Made by a program: the position numbers and the translations under genes. Under the pieces are notes generated by a model, which ran no database searches, had not been told where the DNA came from, and worked only from the letters and a program-made list of their open reading frames with translations. DNA of 64,000 bases from Spirochaetota bacterium (GTDB lineage: Bacteria > Spirochaetota > Brevinematia > Brevinematales > Brevinemataceae): NCBI GenBank assembly GCA_030154445.1, contig JAGUQW010000012.1, positions 30,593-94,592 of the forward strand. The letters run 5' to 3'. This document shows, piece after piece, positions 1 to 7,705 of this stretch (position 1 is its first letter; each line of letters begins with the position of its first letter).

Positions 1-399
1 AGAAACTTTTAATTCTTTATCTCCTTGATTGGCTGATTCAGATACTTTTGTAAATCTAATACCTGTTAGTGTCGTTGTACTTAACGGAATACTACTATCA
101 AAAGAATTTCCATAAAGAACATTAATATGAGTATTTCTTGGATCCATATTAAGAATTCCGTTTGGTACAATTAGAGCAAGTGCTTCAAATTCATTTTTAA
201 GTAATGATATTTTACCACTAGCTTTCCAATTGCCTTTGCCAAAACCAACAGGAACACGACCTTTACCATAAATAGCCTCTGCTTCGAATTCTTCATCCCA
301 AGATATCTCTTTTGCTGTAAAAATTGCTGGTGTTAATGGTAGTAAAGATATAGTAATATCTCCCCAATCAAATGTTTTTCCGTTTATTAAAATACTCAT
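1..399 (-). CDS. phage tail tube protein, 3' end cut by window edge
   Basis: The gene starts at the ATG at 399 after an AGAGGATCT ribosome site and runs open off the window; 133 codons are visible. The protein has a short N-terminal strand followed by the glycine-rich pattern YGKGRVPVGFGKGNW and then a segment about leucine/glutamate and 'NMDPRN'. This resembles tail-tube proteins of contractile phages. It lies directly after the sheath gene, the usual place for the Mu M (tube) gene. The family call comes from context and weak motif likeness, so the exact family is uncertain. Confidence 0.6.
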   Translation of the reverse strand, partial: MSILINGKTFDWGDITISLLPLTPAIFTAKEISWDEEFEAEAIYGKGRVPVGFGKGNWKASGKISLLKNEFEALALIVPNGILNMDPRNTHINVLYGNSFDSSIPLSTTTLTGIRFTKVSESANQGDKELKVS

Positions 400-459
400 A
401 AGATCCTCTTCAGCAATAGTATTGCTTGTATAATTATTTTTTAGTTGTAATTAGAAAGA

Positions 460-1827
460 TTAATTACTCTGATTATATTTGAACATGAAATTTAGATTAA
501 TTGTTCTAATAATAGGGATACCAAACAATTCAATATTTAGTAGTACACCATTATTAACTACATCTTGATCTGTTGGTAAATCAATTTCAAAATCATCAAG
601 TTCTTTTGGTGTGTTTGTTACCATAGTATCAATAGCAGATCTAACTTCAGTTAGTAAGTTTTGTAAACCAATAGAATCACCATTACTTTGAATATATGGT
701 AAAGCTGCTCTGCGAGATAATTTAATTGCTTTAAATACAGTACGAACGATTTCGATAAAACGATAATCTGATTTATCACTAGCTAGTGTTCTTCCGTTAG
801 TCCAGAATAGATTGTTTAATCCTGCATAAGTACGAAGAGTGATCAAACGGCTTTCATCCAAAGATCTTGAATGAGTGTTATTCCAATTATCTAATAATTC
901 AAAATCATAAATAGCAAAATTATTGGTAGCTCCAATACTTTGATTAACATTAGATTTTGTAAGATGTCCTGCACACAATCCTGCTACTGATCTTTTGACT
1001 TTCCCTACAGAAGTGATAATATAACCAGGTTGACAAACAACAGAGACAAAACGAGCATCAATTTTTGCAAATTCTGTTTTTTTGTCAGCGATTGCTTCCT
1101 CAAGAGATCTTGTTATGTCAAGATCTGTTTCTGTTAAAAATAATACTGGTTTATGATCTTCAAATAATCTTTCAGAAATAGATCCCAAAGATTTTACAAA
1201 TTCTCCATTGACAGATTGTGCAATAAATACAAATTCTGGTGTGTATATTTCAAGAGCTTGAGTAATTACAGCTTCTAATACTTTCAAAGAAGAAGTTGGT
1301 GCTATCGTAGAAAATGACCAAGAGTTTGCTGAAGTATAAATAAGATCTTCGTCAATAGGAAATACAATAGACAAACCAAGATCATCCCTAGTAATAATTC
1401 CATCTATAGGAATAATAACAGACTCTTCGTGAACTTTATCACCTGTTGATGCTATCGTGACTTCTACTGTTCCTATTGTACCTTCATTACTGACAGTGAT
1501 CTGAATATCTGATGTATAAGACGGTGTTCCTATAGCAGTGATCACCGTATTTCCAATTGTCTCAACAGTTGAAATAGTACCAAGTATATCACCTTCTGTT
1601 GGTAATGCTACAATACTTACATCAGCCATAGTTTTTTGCATATCGAGGATACGATTAGGCATTTCACCATATCCTAATATGGATTCTACATTTGATTTTT
1701 TACCTATGCTCAGAGCTTTGTTTAAAGACCCTTTGGAAGATGTTCCAACAACAATAGCTTTAGGCCCATTGTTTGAATTTAATCCACTTGTTCCATCTGT
1801 GATTTTTTCGTTGACGCTTGACCACAT
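460..1827 (-). CDS. contractile tail sheath protein (Mu gpL-like)
   Basis: A 455-residue protein of the size of Mu-type sheath proteins. It begins after a clear AAGGAGACA ribosome site. The middle is rich in beta-strand segments, as in the variable outer domain of sheath proteins. The C-terminal third contains TLRTYAGLNNLFWTNGRTL and later FIEIVRTVFKAIKLSRRAA, the kind of conserved block seen in DUF2586-type sheaths. It is expected to polymerise around the tube and contract on infection. It sits between a gp37-like gene and the tube gene, as in Mu. A sheath implies a myovirus-type particle. Confidence 0.75.
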   Translation of the reverse strand: MWSSVNEKITDGTSGLNSNNGPKAIVVGTSSKGSLNKALSIGKKSNVESILGYGEMPNRILDMQKTMADVSIVALPTEGDILGTISTVETIGNTVITAIGTPSYTSDIQITVSNEGTIGTVEVTIASTGDKVHEESVIIPIDGIITRDDLGLSIVFPIDEDLIYTSANSWSFSTIAPTSSLKVLEAVITQALEIYTPEFVFIAQSVNGEFVKSLGSISERLFEDHKPVLFLTETDLDITRSLEEAIADKKTEFAKIDARFVSVVCQPGYIITSVGKVKRSVAGLCAGHLTKSNVNQSIGATNNFAIYDFELLDNWNNTHSRSLDESRLITLRTYAGLNNLFWTNGRTLASDKSDYRFIEIVRTVFKAIKLSRRAALPYIQSNGDSIGLQNLLTEVRSAIDTMVTNTPKELDDFEIDLPTDQDVVNNGVLLNIELFGIPIIRTINLNFMFKYNQSN

Positions 1828-1870
1828 AATTGTCTCCTTTTTAGTGTTATGTATATACTATGATAAATTG

Positions 1871-2371
1871 TTATTTGCTTGGGGTAACATTGACCGTAAC
1901 ATCTTTGATGATGGTATTGTCCGTATTATCTGATCTTATAGCATAGTTAGCATGTAAGCTTAACTGAGCTGTATTAAATCCTAAAACACCTTTGGCGAAA
2001 AAGTATTCCAAGTCTATAGGCGAAAGTGAAATAACACTGTGTTGAATGATAAATTCTTTAGGCAATTGCACCAGAAAATTATGAACAATATCATCAAGTT
2101 CACTCTTATCTATAAATTCAAAATTAATAACAATAGGTTGAATTATATTGTATTTGCGTTGAATTTTGACGAGGAATTTCCCATGAGGTGTTGATTCGTA
2201 ATATTGATTGTCCCAATACCATGCAGGGCTAAGTGTGGCTTTGGAGGGGAGTATACTTATCCAAGGCCGTGCCAAGTTTGGATCAGGAGTATCTATCAAT
2301 ATCATCTCTTCAGCAATAGAAGAGCTATTAATAAGTACTTCTTTGAGGTGTTGTTGAATGGCAATAATCAT
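1871..2371 (-). CDS. phage protein in the gp37/tail-terminator position
   Basis: The 166-residue protein is read from the ATG at 2371, six bases after AGGAG; a TTG just upstream is possible but less well spaced. It has no motif I can assign with confidence. Its size and its place between a gp36-like connector and the sheath match Mu gp37 or tail-completion proteins, which close the tail tube and join it to the head. It contains mixed alpha/beta segments and no membrane segment or signal peptide. The function is inferred from gene order only. Confidence 0.45.
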   Translation of the reverse strand: MIIAIQQHLKEVLINSSSIAEEMILIDTPDPNLARPWISILPSKATLSPAWYWDNQYYESTPHGKFLVKIQRKYNIIQPIVINFEFIDKSELDDIVHNFLVQLPKEFIIQHSVISLSPIDLEYFFAKGVLGFNTAQLSLHANYAIRSDNTDNTIIKDVTVNVTPSK

Positions 2372-2520
2372 CAAGAACTCCTAAAATTGTTTTTCTGTAT
2401 TTCTGAGCCTTGCTTCGTTATGTTAAGTGGAAGGTATGTTTTACTTTTTTTTGGAAGTTAAGGAGAGATAAAAATATAAATTGAGACTCGTTCTACATTA
2501 CATAGAAGAAAATAAAAATC

Positions 2521-2946
2521 CTAAAAATTATTTTGAACCAAAGGACTCTTAGGGAAATAGTAAGAAGGATGAACAGGAGATGAGCCTGAGGAAATAATAC
2601 CGATATCAAGTTTTCCAGTCGCTATTTGTTCAAGTTGTTTGATAGCAGAATCTCGATTGACTTTGATAGAGTAGTCCGCAGAATCTTCTGTAAAACCTTT
2701 GCGGGAGAGTAGTTGATAGAGAGATAATTTAACACAAATATCCCTCAAGGAAAGTGGTATAAAAGGTAGAGGAAGAGAATGTTGTTTGCAAATATAAAGA
2801 TTCATCTCTTCAGACGAACGAGAAATTGCAGAAATGATACGAGGAGTGAACATTTCAGAACTTTCTCGGCAATCATTTTTTGCCCAGCTTTCTATGGCGG
2901 ATTGAAGACAAGCTTCGAAGAGATCTTCCTTGTGACAATAAAGCAT
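2521..2946 (-). CDS. Mu gp36-like head-tail connector (DUF1320 type)
   Basis: A 141-residue protein with a good AAGGAGCTACT start site. It follows the DUF1320 plan: an N-terminal tyrosine/glutamate helix (MLYCHKEDLFEA), a central AISRSSEEMNLYICKQHSLP segment with 'LPFIPLSLRDICVKLSLYQL', then a helix ending 'AIKQLEQIATGKLDIG'. In Mu this family acts at the neck, between capsid and tail. It precedes the gp37-like and sheath genes, the same local order as in Mu. The last ten residues are unremarkable. Confidence 0.65.
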   Translation of the reverse strand: MLYCHKEDLFEACLQSAIESWAKNDCRESSEMFTPRIISAISRSSEEMNLYICKQHSLPLPFIPLSLRDICVKLSLYQLLSRKGFTEDSADYSIKVNRDSAIKQLEQIATGKLDIGIISSGSSPVHPSYYFPKSPLVQNNF

Positions 2947-2955
2947 AGTAGCTCC

Positions 2956-3327
2956 TTATAAATTGATATTTTGAGAGTAGGTGAGCGAGACGATATCGTT
3001 ATTTAGAGTGGTGTAAAAAGAGATAGAAACAACAAGATCTTGCGTCTCTTCAATAGTTATAGAGATAGTATTAGTGATGATGTTGGGATCTTTGGAAAGG
3101 ATAATTATTATATCTTGTTCTATACTGAGTTTAGTGTCATAGTCGCGGGGTGATTGTATAAAAGATAAAATAGAAGAACCTAATAAAGGATCATAAAACC
3201 AAGTACCAGGAGAGGATTGTAAGACGAGGGATATATTTTGCTGGATAGAATCATTATCATAAACAAGCTCAAGATCATCCACTCCAAATACAATATCTCC
3301 GTTTGAAAGTTTGATATCAGAAAGCAT
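2956..3327 (-). CDS. baseplate wedge protein, gpW/gp25-like
   Basis: A 123-residue protein resembling the GPW/gp25 family, which forms baseplate wedges in contractile tails. Visible hallmarks are an N-terminal 'DLELVYDNDSIQQNISLVLQ' region, the 'PGTWFYDPLLGSSI' turn, and the later 'SIEQDIIIILSKDPNI' helix followed by two strands. The family length is about 110-140. It follows the tape-measure gene by 14 bases. In Mu the equivalent gene comes after the spike gene, so its place here is part of a shuffled tail order. Confidence 0.7.
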   Translation of the reverse strand: MLSDIKLSNGDIVFGVDDLELVYDNDSIQQNISLVLQSSPGTWFYDPLLGSSILSFIQSPRDYDTKLSIEQDIIIILSKDPNIITNTISITIEETQDLVVSISFYTTLNNDIVSLTYSQNINL

Positions 3328-3341
3328 ATAAACTCCTTAAA

Positions 3342-4475
3342 TTAAGCTGATAAAGAATGATATTTGATATATTGAATAAGATCTTCCATATCTGAGATCA
3401 CGCCATCAGCAATATCAATATTAGCTATATTATAGACGGTTTGATTGTTGTGGGTGCTTTGAGAGGAAGAGATAGATTCTTTATAGAGTTGGTGGTTATT
3501 AGCTATGGCAGTAGGAATATGGACAGCATGTTTGTCGATATTCGGTGACAAAGAAGGTAGGACAGCTTTATCATTATTCGATATACCTAATGTATTAGCA
3601 GGTTTTTGAGGAGCGATTTTGTCGGTGGTGTTTTTGTTGAATATTTTGTTAACAAAGCCCCCAGCGAGCGATTTAATTTGATCGATTTTGTCCAAGATCC
3701 AAGTAATCGTCTTGGTAACAGGCTCTAAAAATTTATCAAGATTAGGGAGATCAGAGAATTTATTTATTAAGGAAGTCCAAGCATTTTTTATATGATCAAT
3801 ATTAAAAATGATAAGCGCAAAAACACCTACAATAGCAGCGATGACAAGAGCGATAGGCCCCAAACCAACAAGCCAAGCAGCAGCCATCTTCAACCCTGCC
3901 ATCGTAGCCGACAAGCCGAGTCTCGCATAAGTGGCAATGACTGTGCCGATAGTGCCAATAGCGGGTAGCAGTGATACGCTTATCTTGGTAGCCATACTAG
4001 CCATCTTCATTAGTGCTGTTCCCATTATCGCTACGCCCATTTGAGCGATACCCTTTATCGCTGTGCCACTCATTTTAGTGATATTCTTTATCGCTGTGCC
4101 TATCTTGGCAGTATCTATATTAGGAATACCCACCTTAGGACTACCCATCTTGTCAGCACCTCCCTTAAATAGTCCACCAACACCAACACCAAGTGATGCT
4201 ACACCAAGTACAATATTTGCTATGTCGAACCCCTCAGCTTTCTTTGAATCTTTGTTTACACTTGTTGTAAATGTAGTAAAATTATCATTAAATTTAGTAA
4301 AATTATCATTAAATTTAGTAAAATTATCAGTAAATTTAGTAAAATTACTATTTAATGTATCAAAATTACTATTTAATTTATCAAGAGATTTGGACATAGT
4401 GCTTAATATAGGGGGAGGGGAAAGCCCCTTTAGTGTACTAAGAATCTCCGTGAGGACTTGAGTATCTGTAGACAT
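3342..4475 (-). CDS. tail tape-measure protein (short)
   Basis: A 377-residue protein. Residues ~25-75 are a coiled-coil with repeated NFTKFNDNF-like units, encoded by 21-bp direct repeats near 4275-4350. Residues ~120-220 are strongly hydrophobic, with LVGLGPIALVIAAIVGVFAL, typical of tape-measure proteins that line the tail tube and enter the host membrane. It is short for a myovirus, implying a short tail if all length comes from this gene. It follows the chaperone pair as expected. Its first ~25 codons and ribosome site exist twice, because a 162-bp segment is duplicated around the inserted moron cassette. Confidence 0.75.
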   Translation of the reverse strand: MSTDTQVLTEILSTLKGLSPPPILSTMSKSLDKLNSNFDTLNSNFTKFTDNFTKFNDNFTKFNDNFTTFTTSVNKDSKKAEGFDIANIVLGVASLGVGVGGLFKGGADKMGSPKVGIPNIDTAKIGTAIKNITKMSGTAIKGIAQMGVAIMGTALMKMASMATKISVSLLPAIGTIGTVIATYARLGLSATMAGLKMAAAWLVGLGPIALVIAAIVGVFALIIFNIDHIKNAWTSLINKFSDLPNLDKFLEPVTKTITWILDKIDQIKSLAGGFVNKIFNKNTTDKIAPQKPANTLGISNNDKAVLPSLSPNIDKHAVHIPTAIANNHQLYKESISSSQSTHNNQTVYNIANIDIADGVISDMEDLIQYIKYHSLSA

Positions 4476-4565
4476 GAGTGTCTCCTTAAAAAAAATTTCC
4501 CAAAAAAGGATAAAAATATTGACAAAAACAGGTTAGTGTAGGTATAATAATGATATGAATAAAAA
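4404..4565. repeat. 162-bp direct repeat, left copy
   Basis: This copy matches 4932-5093 at an offset of 528 bases with two differences (in the bases just upstream of the tape-measure ATG). It contains the first codons and ribosome site of the tape-measure gene on the minus strand and a rightward promoter on the plus strand. The two copies bracket a 366-bp unique segment carrying the moron gene. Confidence 0.95.
4519..4548 (+). promoter_or_regulatory. sigma70-type promoter of the moron gene
   Basis: TTGACA (4519-4524), an 18-base spacer and TATAAT (4543-4548) form a near-consensus promoter pointing against the tail operon. A start near 4555 would leave a short leader with GAGGA before the ATG at 4579. 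The same promoter is present at 5047-5076 in the right repeat copy. Confidence 0.8.
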
Positions 4566-4578
4566 TAGAGGAATGGAT

Positions 4579-4854
4579 ATGGAAGAGCAACCAAAAAGAG
4601 ATAACACTTTATTAATAGTGTTGATGATAGTAGCAATATGCTTTTTATTAGTAAAATTAGGAATGCATATAGCATATTATCAAGAGCTTAGTGCGAGAGA
4701 GATCGAGCTTAGCGAGCAAGCACGAGACGCGAGCGAGCGAAGCGAGCGAGCGAGCGAAGCGAGCGAGCGAGCGAGCGAAGCGAGCGAGCAAGCGAGCGAG
4801 CGACTCGAGAGATCGAGAGAGGAGTTTAAAAAAAAGTGGGGCGAATACCCATAA
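4579..4854 (+). CDS. moron: small single-pass membrane protein with repetitive coiled-coil tail
   Basis: A 91-residue protein encoded against the tail operon. The start at 4579 is chosen because GAGGA ends seven bases upstream; an ATG at 4555 would lie at the transcription start itself. Residues ~10-30 form one membrane segment (TLLIVLMIVAICFLLVKLGM) preceded by charged residues, so the tail probably faces outward. Residues ~40-85 are an E/R/S/A-rich helix built from ERASEAS-like repeats, encoded by a (GCGA)n tract. It has its own promoter and terminator, which is the definition of a phage moron. It looks superficially like an inner-membrane spanin, but I would not assign that. Base composition is far richer in GC than its surroundings. 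Confidence 0.6.
   Translation: MEEQPKRDNTLLIVLMIVAICFLLVKLGMHIAYYQELSAREIELSEQARDASERSERASEASERASEASEQASERLERSREEFKKKWGEYP
4728..4803. repeat. (GCGA)n tetranucleotide simple-sequence tract
   Basis: Runs of GCGA, interrupted by single extra A bases, extend across about 76 bases inside the moron gene. The tract is strikingly GC-rich in an AT-rich genome. Slippage by one unit would shift the reading frame; an alternative frame also stays open to 4882, giving a different C-terminus. Confidence 0.85.
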
Positions 4855-4900
4855 TCTTAGTCTCGTGATGAGATATATCTAAAAGTGATAATAATATACA

Positions 4901-4930
4901 AACCCCCTTACGGATGTGAGGGGTTTTTTC
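4901..4930 (+). terminator. intrinsic terminator of the moron cassette
   Basis: CCCCTTAC-GGAT-GTGAGGGG forms a short hairpin with one mismatch, followed by a TTTTTT run. It lies 50 bases after the moron stop. Confidence 0.7.
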
Positions 4931-5003
4931 CTAATATAGGGGGAGGGGAAAGCCCCTTTAGTGTACTAAGAATCTCCGTGAGGACTTGAGTATCTGTAGA
5001 CAT
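4908..5003 (-). pseudogene. truncated duplicate of the tape-measure 5' end
   Basis: In the right repeat copy the tape-measure ATG (5003) and its ribosome site are kept. The first 25 codons are the same as in the intact gene, then the frame runs into the moron terminator and stops at 4908, giving a 31-residue peptide. It would be co-translated with the chaperone genes just upstream. It is most simply a by-product of the insertion and duplication. Confidence 0.8.
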
Positions 5004-5093
5004 AAGAGTCTCCTTAAAAAAAATTTCCCAAAAAAGGATAAAAATATTGACAAAAACAGGTTAGTGTAGGTATAATAATGATATGAATAAAAA
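4932..5093. repeat. 162-bp direct repeat, right copy
   Basis: Partner of 4404-4565. Its rightward promoter now reads into a tiny ORF and a CCCCC/GGGGG hairpin near 5095-5113. Its leftward content is the truncated tape-measure start. Confidence 0.95.
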
Positions 5094-5115
5094 ATACCCC
5101 CAATAAGGGGGGGAT

Positions 5116-5660
5116 TTATTCTGGTGAAAAGGATTTTTGAATAGCACGCATAAATGCTCTATAAATAACATCTTCTAATTCAGAAAGTATTACAAGAGAT
5201 TTTGCATGTAAATTTGGTATGTTAGGGTCTTCTCCAATAATTTGATCCATAGGATCTATTAATCTTATCTCTTGCCCTAAACACATATTGATACGAGATT
5301 GAACGATATTTAAGTGGTTATTTTTGAAATCTTCTAAATATCGTTGACTATAAAATTTTGATCAAACATATCCTTAATTGCATGTTCTAGAATATTATTA
5401 ATAGATAGTGGTTTTTCTTCAATATATTGAACGAATACTTCGGAATTTTCGCCACAAAAAAGTTTACGAATAAATTTCTCAACAGGTATAAGAGGAGTAT
5501 TAGTGTTACTAGATACTTCATTTTGAAAAAATAAGATATCAGTTTTATTTGGCTTTTTGAAATAAAATACATCGCCGTTATCCGAAGTATAAGAGAACAT
5601 TTTTTGACCTTGATCTTTGAGTTCTTGTACTTTATCTGGTAGTATATTTGTTTTTTCCAT
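5116..5660 (-). CDS. tail assembly chaperone, -1 frameshift product
   Basis: At 5358-5352 the minus strand reads A-AAT-TTT in the frame of the short form, which fits the X-XXY-YYZ slippery rule. Slipping back one base after codon 103 continues in an open frame for 78 codons, starting YSQRYLEDF, to a TAA at 5118-5116, giving about 181 residues. The extension has no start codon or ribosome site of its own, and its frame is closed by a TGA just upstream of the heptamer, so it can only be expressed by the shift. The extension would bind the tape measure. Confidence 0.7.
5334..5660 (-). CDS. tail assembly chaperone, short form
   Basis: A 108-residue protein read in the unshifted frame. It begins after AGGAGTCCATT and has an N-terminal beta segment (KMFSYTSDNGDVFYFKKP) and a helical C-terminal half. 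It lies immediately upstream of the tape-measure gene, the position of chaperone pairs in tailed phages (lambda G/GT, P2 E/E', Mu gp41/gp42). The end of the gene carries a slippery heptamer. The identity rests on position and on the frameshift architecture rather than on a sequence motif. Confidence 0.65.
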   Translation of the reverse strand: MEKTNILPDKVQELKDQGQKMFSYTSDNGDVFYFKKPNKTDILFFQNEVSSNTNTPLIPVEKFIRKLFCGENSEVFVQYIEEKPLSINNILEHAIKDMFDQNFIVNDI

Positions 5661-5678
5661 AATGGACTCCTATAGTTT

Positions 5679-6260
5679 TTATTTAAATAGCTTGTTTATT
5701 TTTTCTGATTTGAGTGTTTTCCACTCACCTTGTTGACTTATATCTAGTGTGAGGCTGGCTGTCATTGGTGCTATTACATATGCTGGACATGAGATTGAAG
5801 CAAGATTAGTGGTTTTTAGATCAATGATTTTGTCAGCTATTTCTTTAAGAAGCTCTCCAAGATTTACTCCATTAGCTGATAAGGATATTTTATCATCCAA
5901 AATCAACTTAGTATCGCCACAAGTGATAATGAGAGTATCTTCTTTACTTTCTTCAGAATAATTACTCCCTATAATTGCTGTGATGATAGGATAATTCGTA
6001 TCATTATCTAAAAAATTAAGTACAACAATAGTGTCAGGACTAGGAGCCATAAAGATCCCCCCTTTACTACTTGCCCAAAATTTGGGAATTAGTACATCAG
6101 GGTAGATCAGATTGGTTTTTTCTCCAGTTTTGGTTAATCCTATACATTTACAAGTGTAATTATCGTTATTAACTTCGCTAATTTGTGCTAATGTAGGGCT
6201 TGCAAAATTAGTAATAGCTGACTTAATGAGATCATCAAGATGTTGTTTTATTGTTGACAT
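5679..6260 (-). CDS. baseplate spike protein, gpV/gp45-like
   Basis: A 193-residue protein. The N-terminal ~90 residues resemble the OB-fold of baseplate assembly protein V: 'ASPTLAQISEVNNDNYTCKC' then 'VLIPKFWASSKGGIFMAPSP' and 'TIVVLNFLDNDTNYPIITA'. The end of the second half is polar with short repeats, as in spike stems. It would form the membrane-piercing tip of the tail. It overlaps the start of nothing downstream but is overlapped at its own start by the hub-like gene (13 bases), so the two are translationally coupled. Confidence 0.6.
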   Translation of the reverse strand: MSTIKQHLDDLIKSAITNFASPTLAQISEVNNDNYTCKCIGLTKTGEKTNLIYPDVLIPKFWASSKGGIFMAPSPDTIVVLNFLDNDTNYPIITAIIGSNYSEESKEDTLIITCGDTKLILDDKISLSANGVNLGELLKEIADKIIDLKTTNLASISCPAYVIAPMTASLTLDISQQGEWKTLKSEKINKLFK

Positions 6261-6964
6261 GCTTGGACTCCTAATATCATTTTTATACTAGCATTGTATC
6301 TATAATTAATACTAGTAACAAAGTATTGTTCATCTGATGAAATAACAATATCCCCGATTTCTAATTCTGGAATAGGGAATATTGAGATTTTTGATGATTC
6401 AACACTTTTTGTACAATTACTGATATTATATTGTTGAGCATTTTTTCTTTGTAAGTGATCCATGACAACTACCTGATTTTTTTTGTTAACAAAGTAGTTC
6501 ATGTTATGAATACTGAGAACTTTTTTCAAATTCTCAGCTTTAGTATTTTTAAACACGATACGATTATTTGTGTGATTTGTTGCTTCAAATTTAATATTAG
6601 AAACAAAACTATCAATAATTTGTTTTGTATCACATTTGAGAAATGTTTCTTCGTATATTTTTGAGTCTACACAATTATAATAAGCAGTAATATTTATTTT
6701 ATTTGGAGAAAATGAAATATTTATAATTTTACCTTTAAAAATCAATGTTTTTTCTGTATTATTATTCTGTATAGATACAAAACAAGAATTTCCAACTTTG
6801 GGTACTAAATTTATTTTAGAGGCATATTGATTATTAATAGTTATTTCTGCAGTGATAGTGGGATTATTTATCTCTTTTTTCACTTTAAAATTGAAGTTCG
6901 ATGCTAGATGTGTTTTATTGATTGTTAAAAAAGAAAAGCAAGATTTAATAATTTTTTGATCCAT
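6248..6964 (-). CDS. baseplate hub protein, gpD/gpP-like
   Basis: A 238-residue, beta-rich protein in the position of Mu gpP (gp44)/P2 gpD, the hub that carries the spike. The middle has 'KQIIDSFVSNIKFEATNHTN' followed by 'AENLKKVLSIHNMNYFVNKK', resembling the domain in which hub proteins switch between two barrels. The C-terminus has 'ELEIGDIVISSDEQYFVTSI'. It is shorter than Mu gpP (~380). The stop overlaps the start of the spike gene, consistent with paired stoichiometry. Exact family membership is not certain. Confidence 0.5.
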   Translation of the reverse strand: MDQKIIKSCFSFLTINKTHLASNFNFKVKKEINNPTITAEITINNQYASKINLVPKVGNSCFVSIQNNNTEKTLIFKGKIINISFSPNKINITAYYNCVDSKIYEETFLKCDTKQIIDSFVSNIKFEATNHTNNRIVFKNTKAENLKKVLSIHNMNYFVNKKNQVVVMDHLQRKNAQQYNISNCTKSVESSKISIFPIPELEIGDIVISSDEQYFVTSINYRYNASIKMILGVQACQQ

Positions 6965-6976
6965 AATGAACCTCTT

Positions 6977-7504
6977 TTATATAGATTTTTTTTCTATAGA
7001 AATATCATCTACATTGCTTTGATCGTAAGTAGGAAATACAATTTCTTCAAAAGTAATACTAATAGTAATATAATCTTTAGTATTATTTTCAGAACTATTT
7101 AAATTGGTAAAACATACTTGATTAATCCCTCGTTTGTTAATATGTGTGTTTTTAATATTATAGTAAGAGGGCATAATAGAGACTTTTTCATCTTGAGTAT
7201 TACTCTTATTTACTATTTTGTTGGAAGATTCTTCAGTATCTTTGAACAAACGCTCTAATTCTTGAAGTATGTGATAAGAAGTTTTGAATCCGTCTTTGAT
7301 CAATAATAGAGAAATTGATATAGATTTTTCTTTGTAGCCGCTAGCTACTTTTTTATTTTCTGTTCCTACAGATCCAGAATTATCCCATATAATTTCACCA
7401 CCTATAGATAAACTTTGTAATATTCCAGGTAAAGGAGTTTCTTTTTTTGTAATAGTGTTAGTAAGGATTATATTAGATTCACTAGAATCATTTCTTATTT
7501 TCAT
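6977..7504 (-). CDS. baseplate-proximal phage protein of unknown family (gpN position)
   Basis: A 175-residue, soluble, beta-rich protein with no motif I recognise. It lies just before the hub and spike genes, where Mu has gpN, so a baseplate or tape-end role is inferred from order. A 'PLPGILQSLSIGGEIIWDNSG' segment and a later 'YITISITFEEIVFPT' strand are the most structured parts. The ribosome site (AAGGAAAGATC) is good. It starts a transcription-unit segment after a 200-base gap downstream of the capsid gene. Confidence 0.4.
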   Translation of the reverse strand: MKIRNDSSESNIILTNTITKKETPLPGILQSLSIGGEIIWDNSGSVGTENKKVASGYKEKSISISLLLIKDGFKTSYHILQELERLFKDTEESSNKIVNKSNTQDEKVSIMPSYYNIKNTHINKRGINQVCFTNLNSSENNTKDYITISITFEEIVFPTYDQSNVDDISIEKKSI

Positions 7505-7666
7505 GATCTTTCCTTAGATATTATTTTAAAATAAATATTTCTAATTATTATTCTCCTTAATAATTAGATAACCTCAGTGATGTCAAACATTGTAATATTT
7601 ATTGAATTGTTAATTAATATTGTTATGATTTTGTAACTTAAAAGAATAAAAAATAATAAAGACAGT

Positions 7667-7690
7667 ACCTTCCCTTTTTGAATAGGGAAG
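7667..7690 (-). terminator. possible hairpin after the capsid gene
   Basis: CCTTCCC and GGGAAGG pair across a ten-base loop just after the capsid stop. It lacks a strong U run, so it may slow rather than stop transcription and could set capsid expression above that of the tail genes. Confidence 0.4.
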
Positions 7691-7705
7691 GATACCAAAG
7701 ATCAT

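Noticed and set aside
1538..1933. 131-codon plus-strand ORF over the sheath gene start
   Set aside because: It is a shadow in another frame, lacks a ribosome site and crosses a real gene boundary.
4063..4461. 132-codon plus-strand ORF opposite the tape-measure gene
   Set aside because: It is the mirror frame of a low-complexity gene, has no ribosome site, and its hydrophobic repeats arise from the antisense of the tape-measure repeats.
4728..4803. CRISPR-like array
   Set aside because: The repeats are contiguous 4-base units without spacers.
4691..4882. 63-codon ORF in the second frame of the GCGA tract
   Set aside because: It has no start signal of its own; it matters only as the frame reached by slippage.
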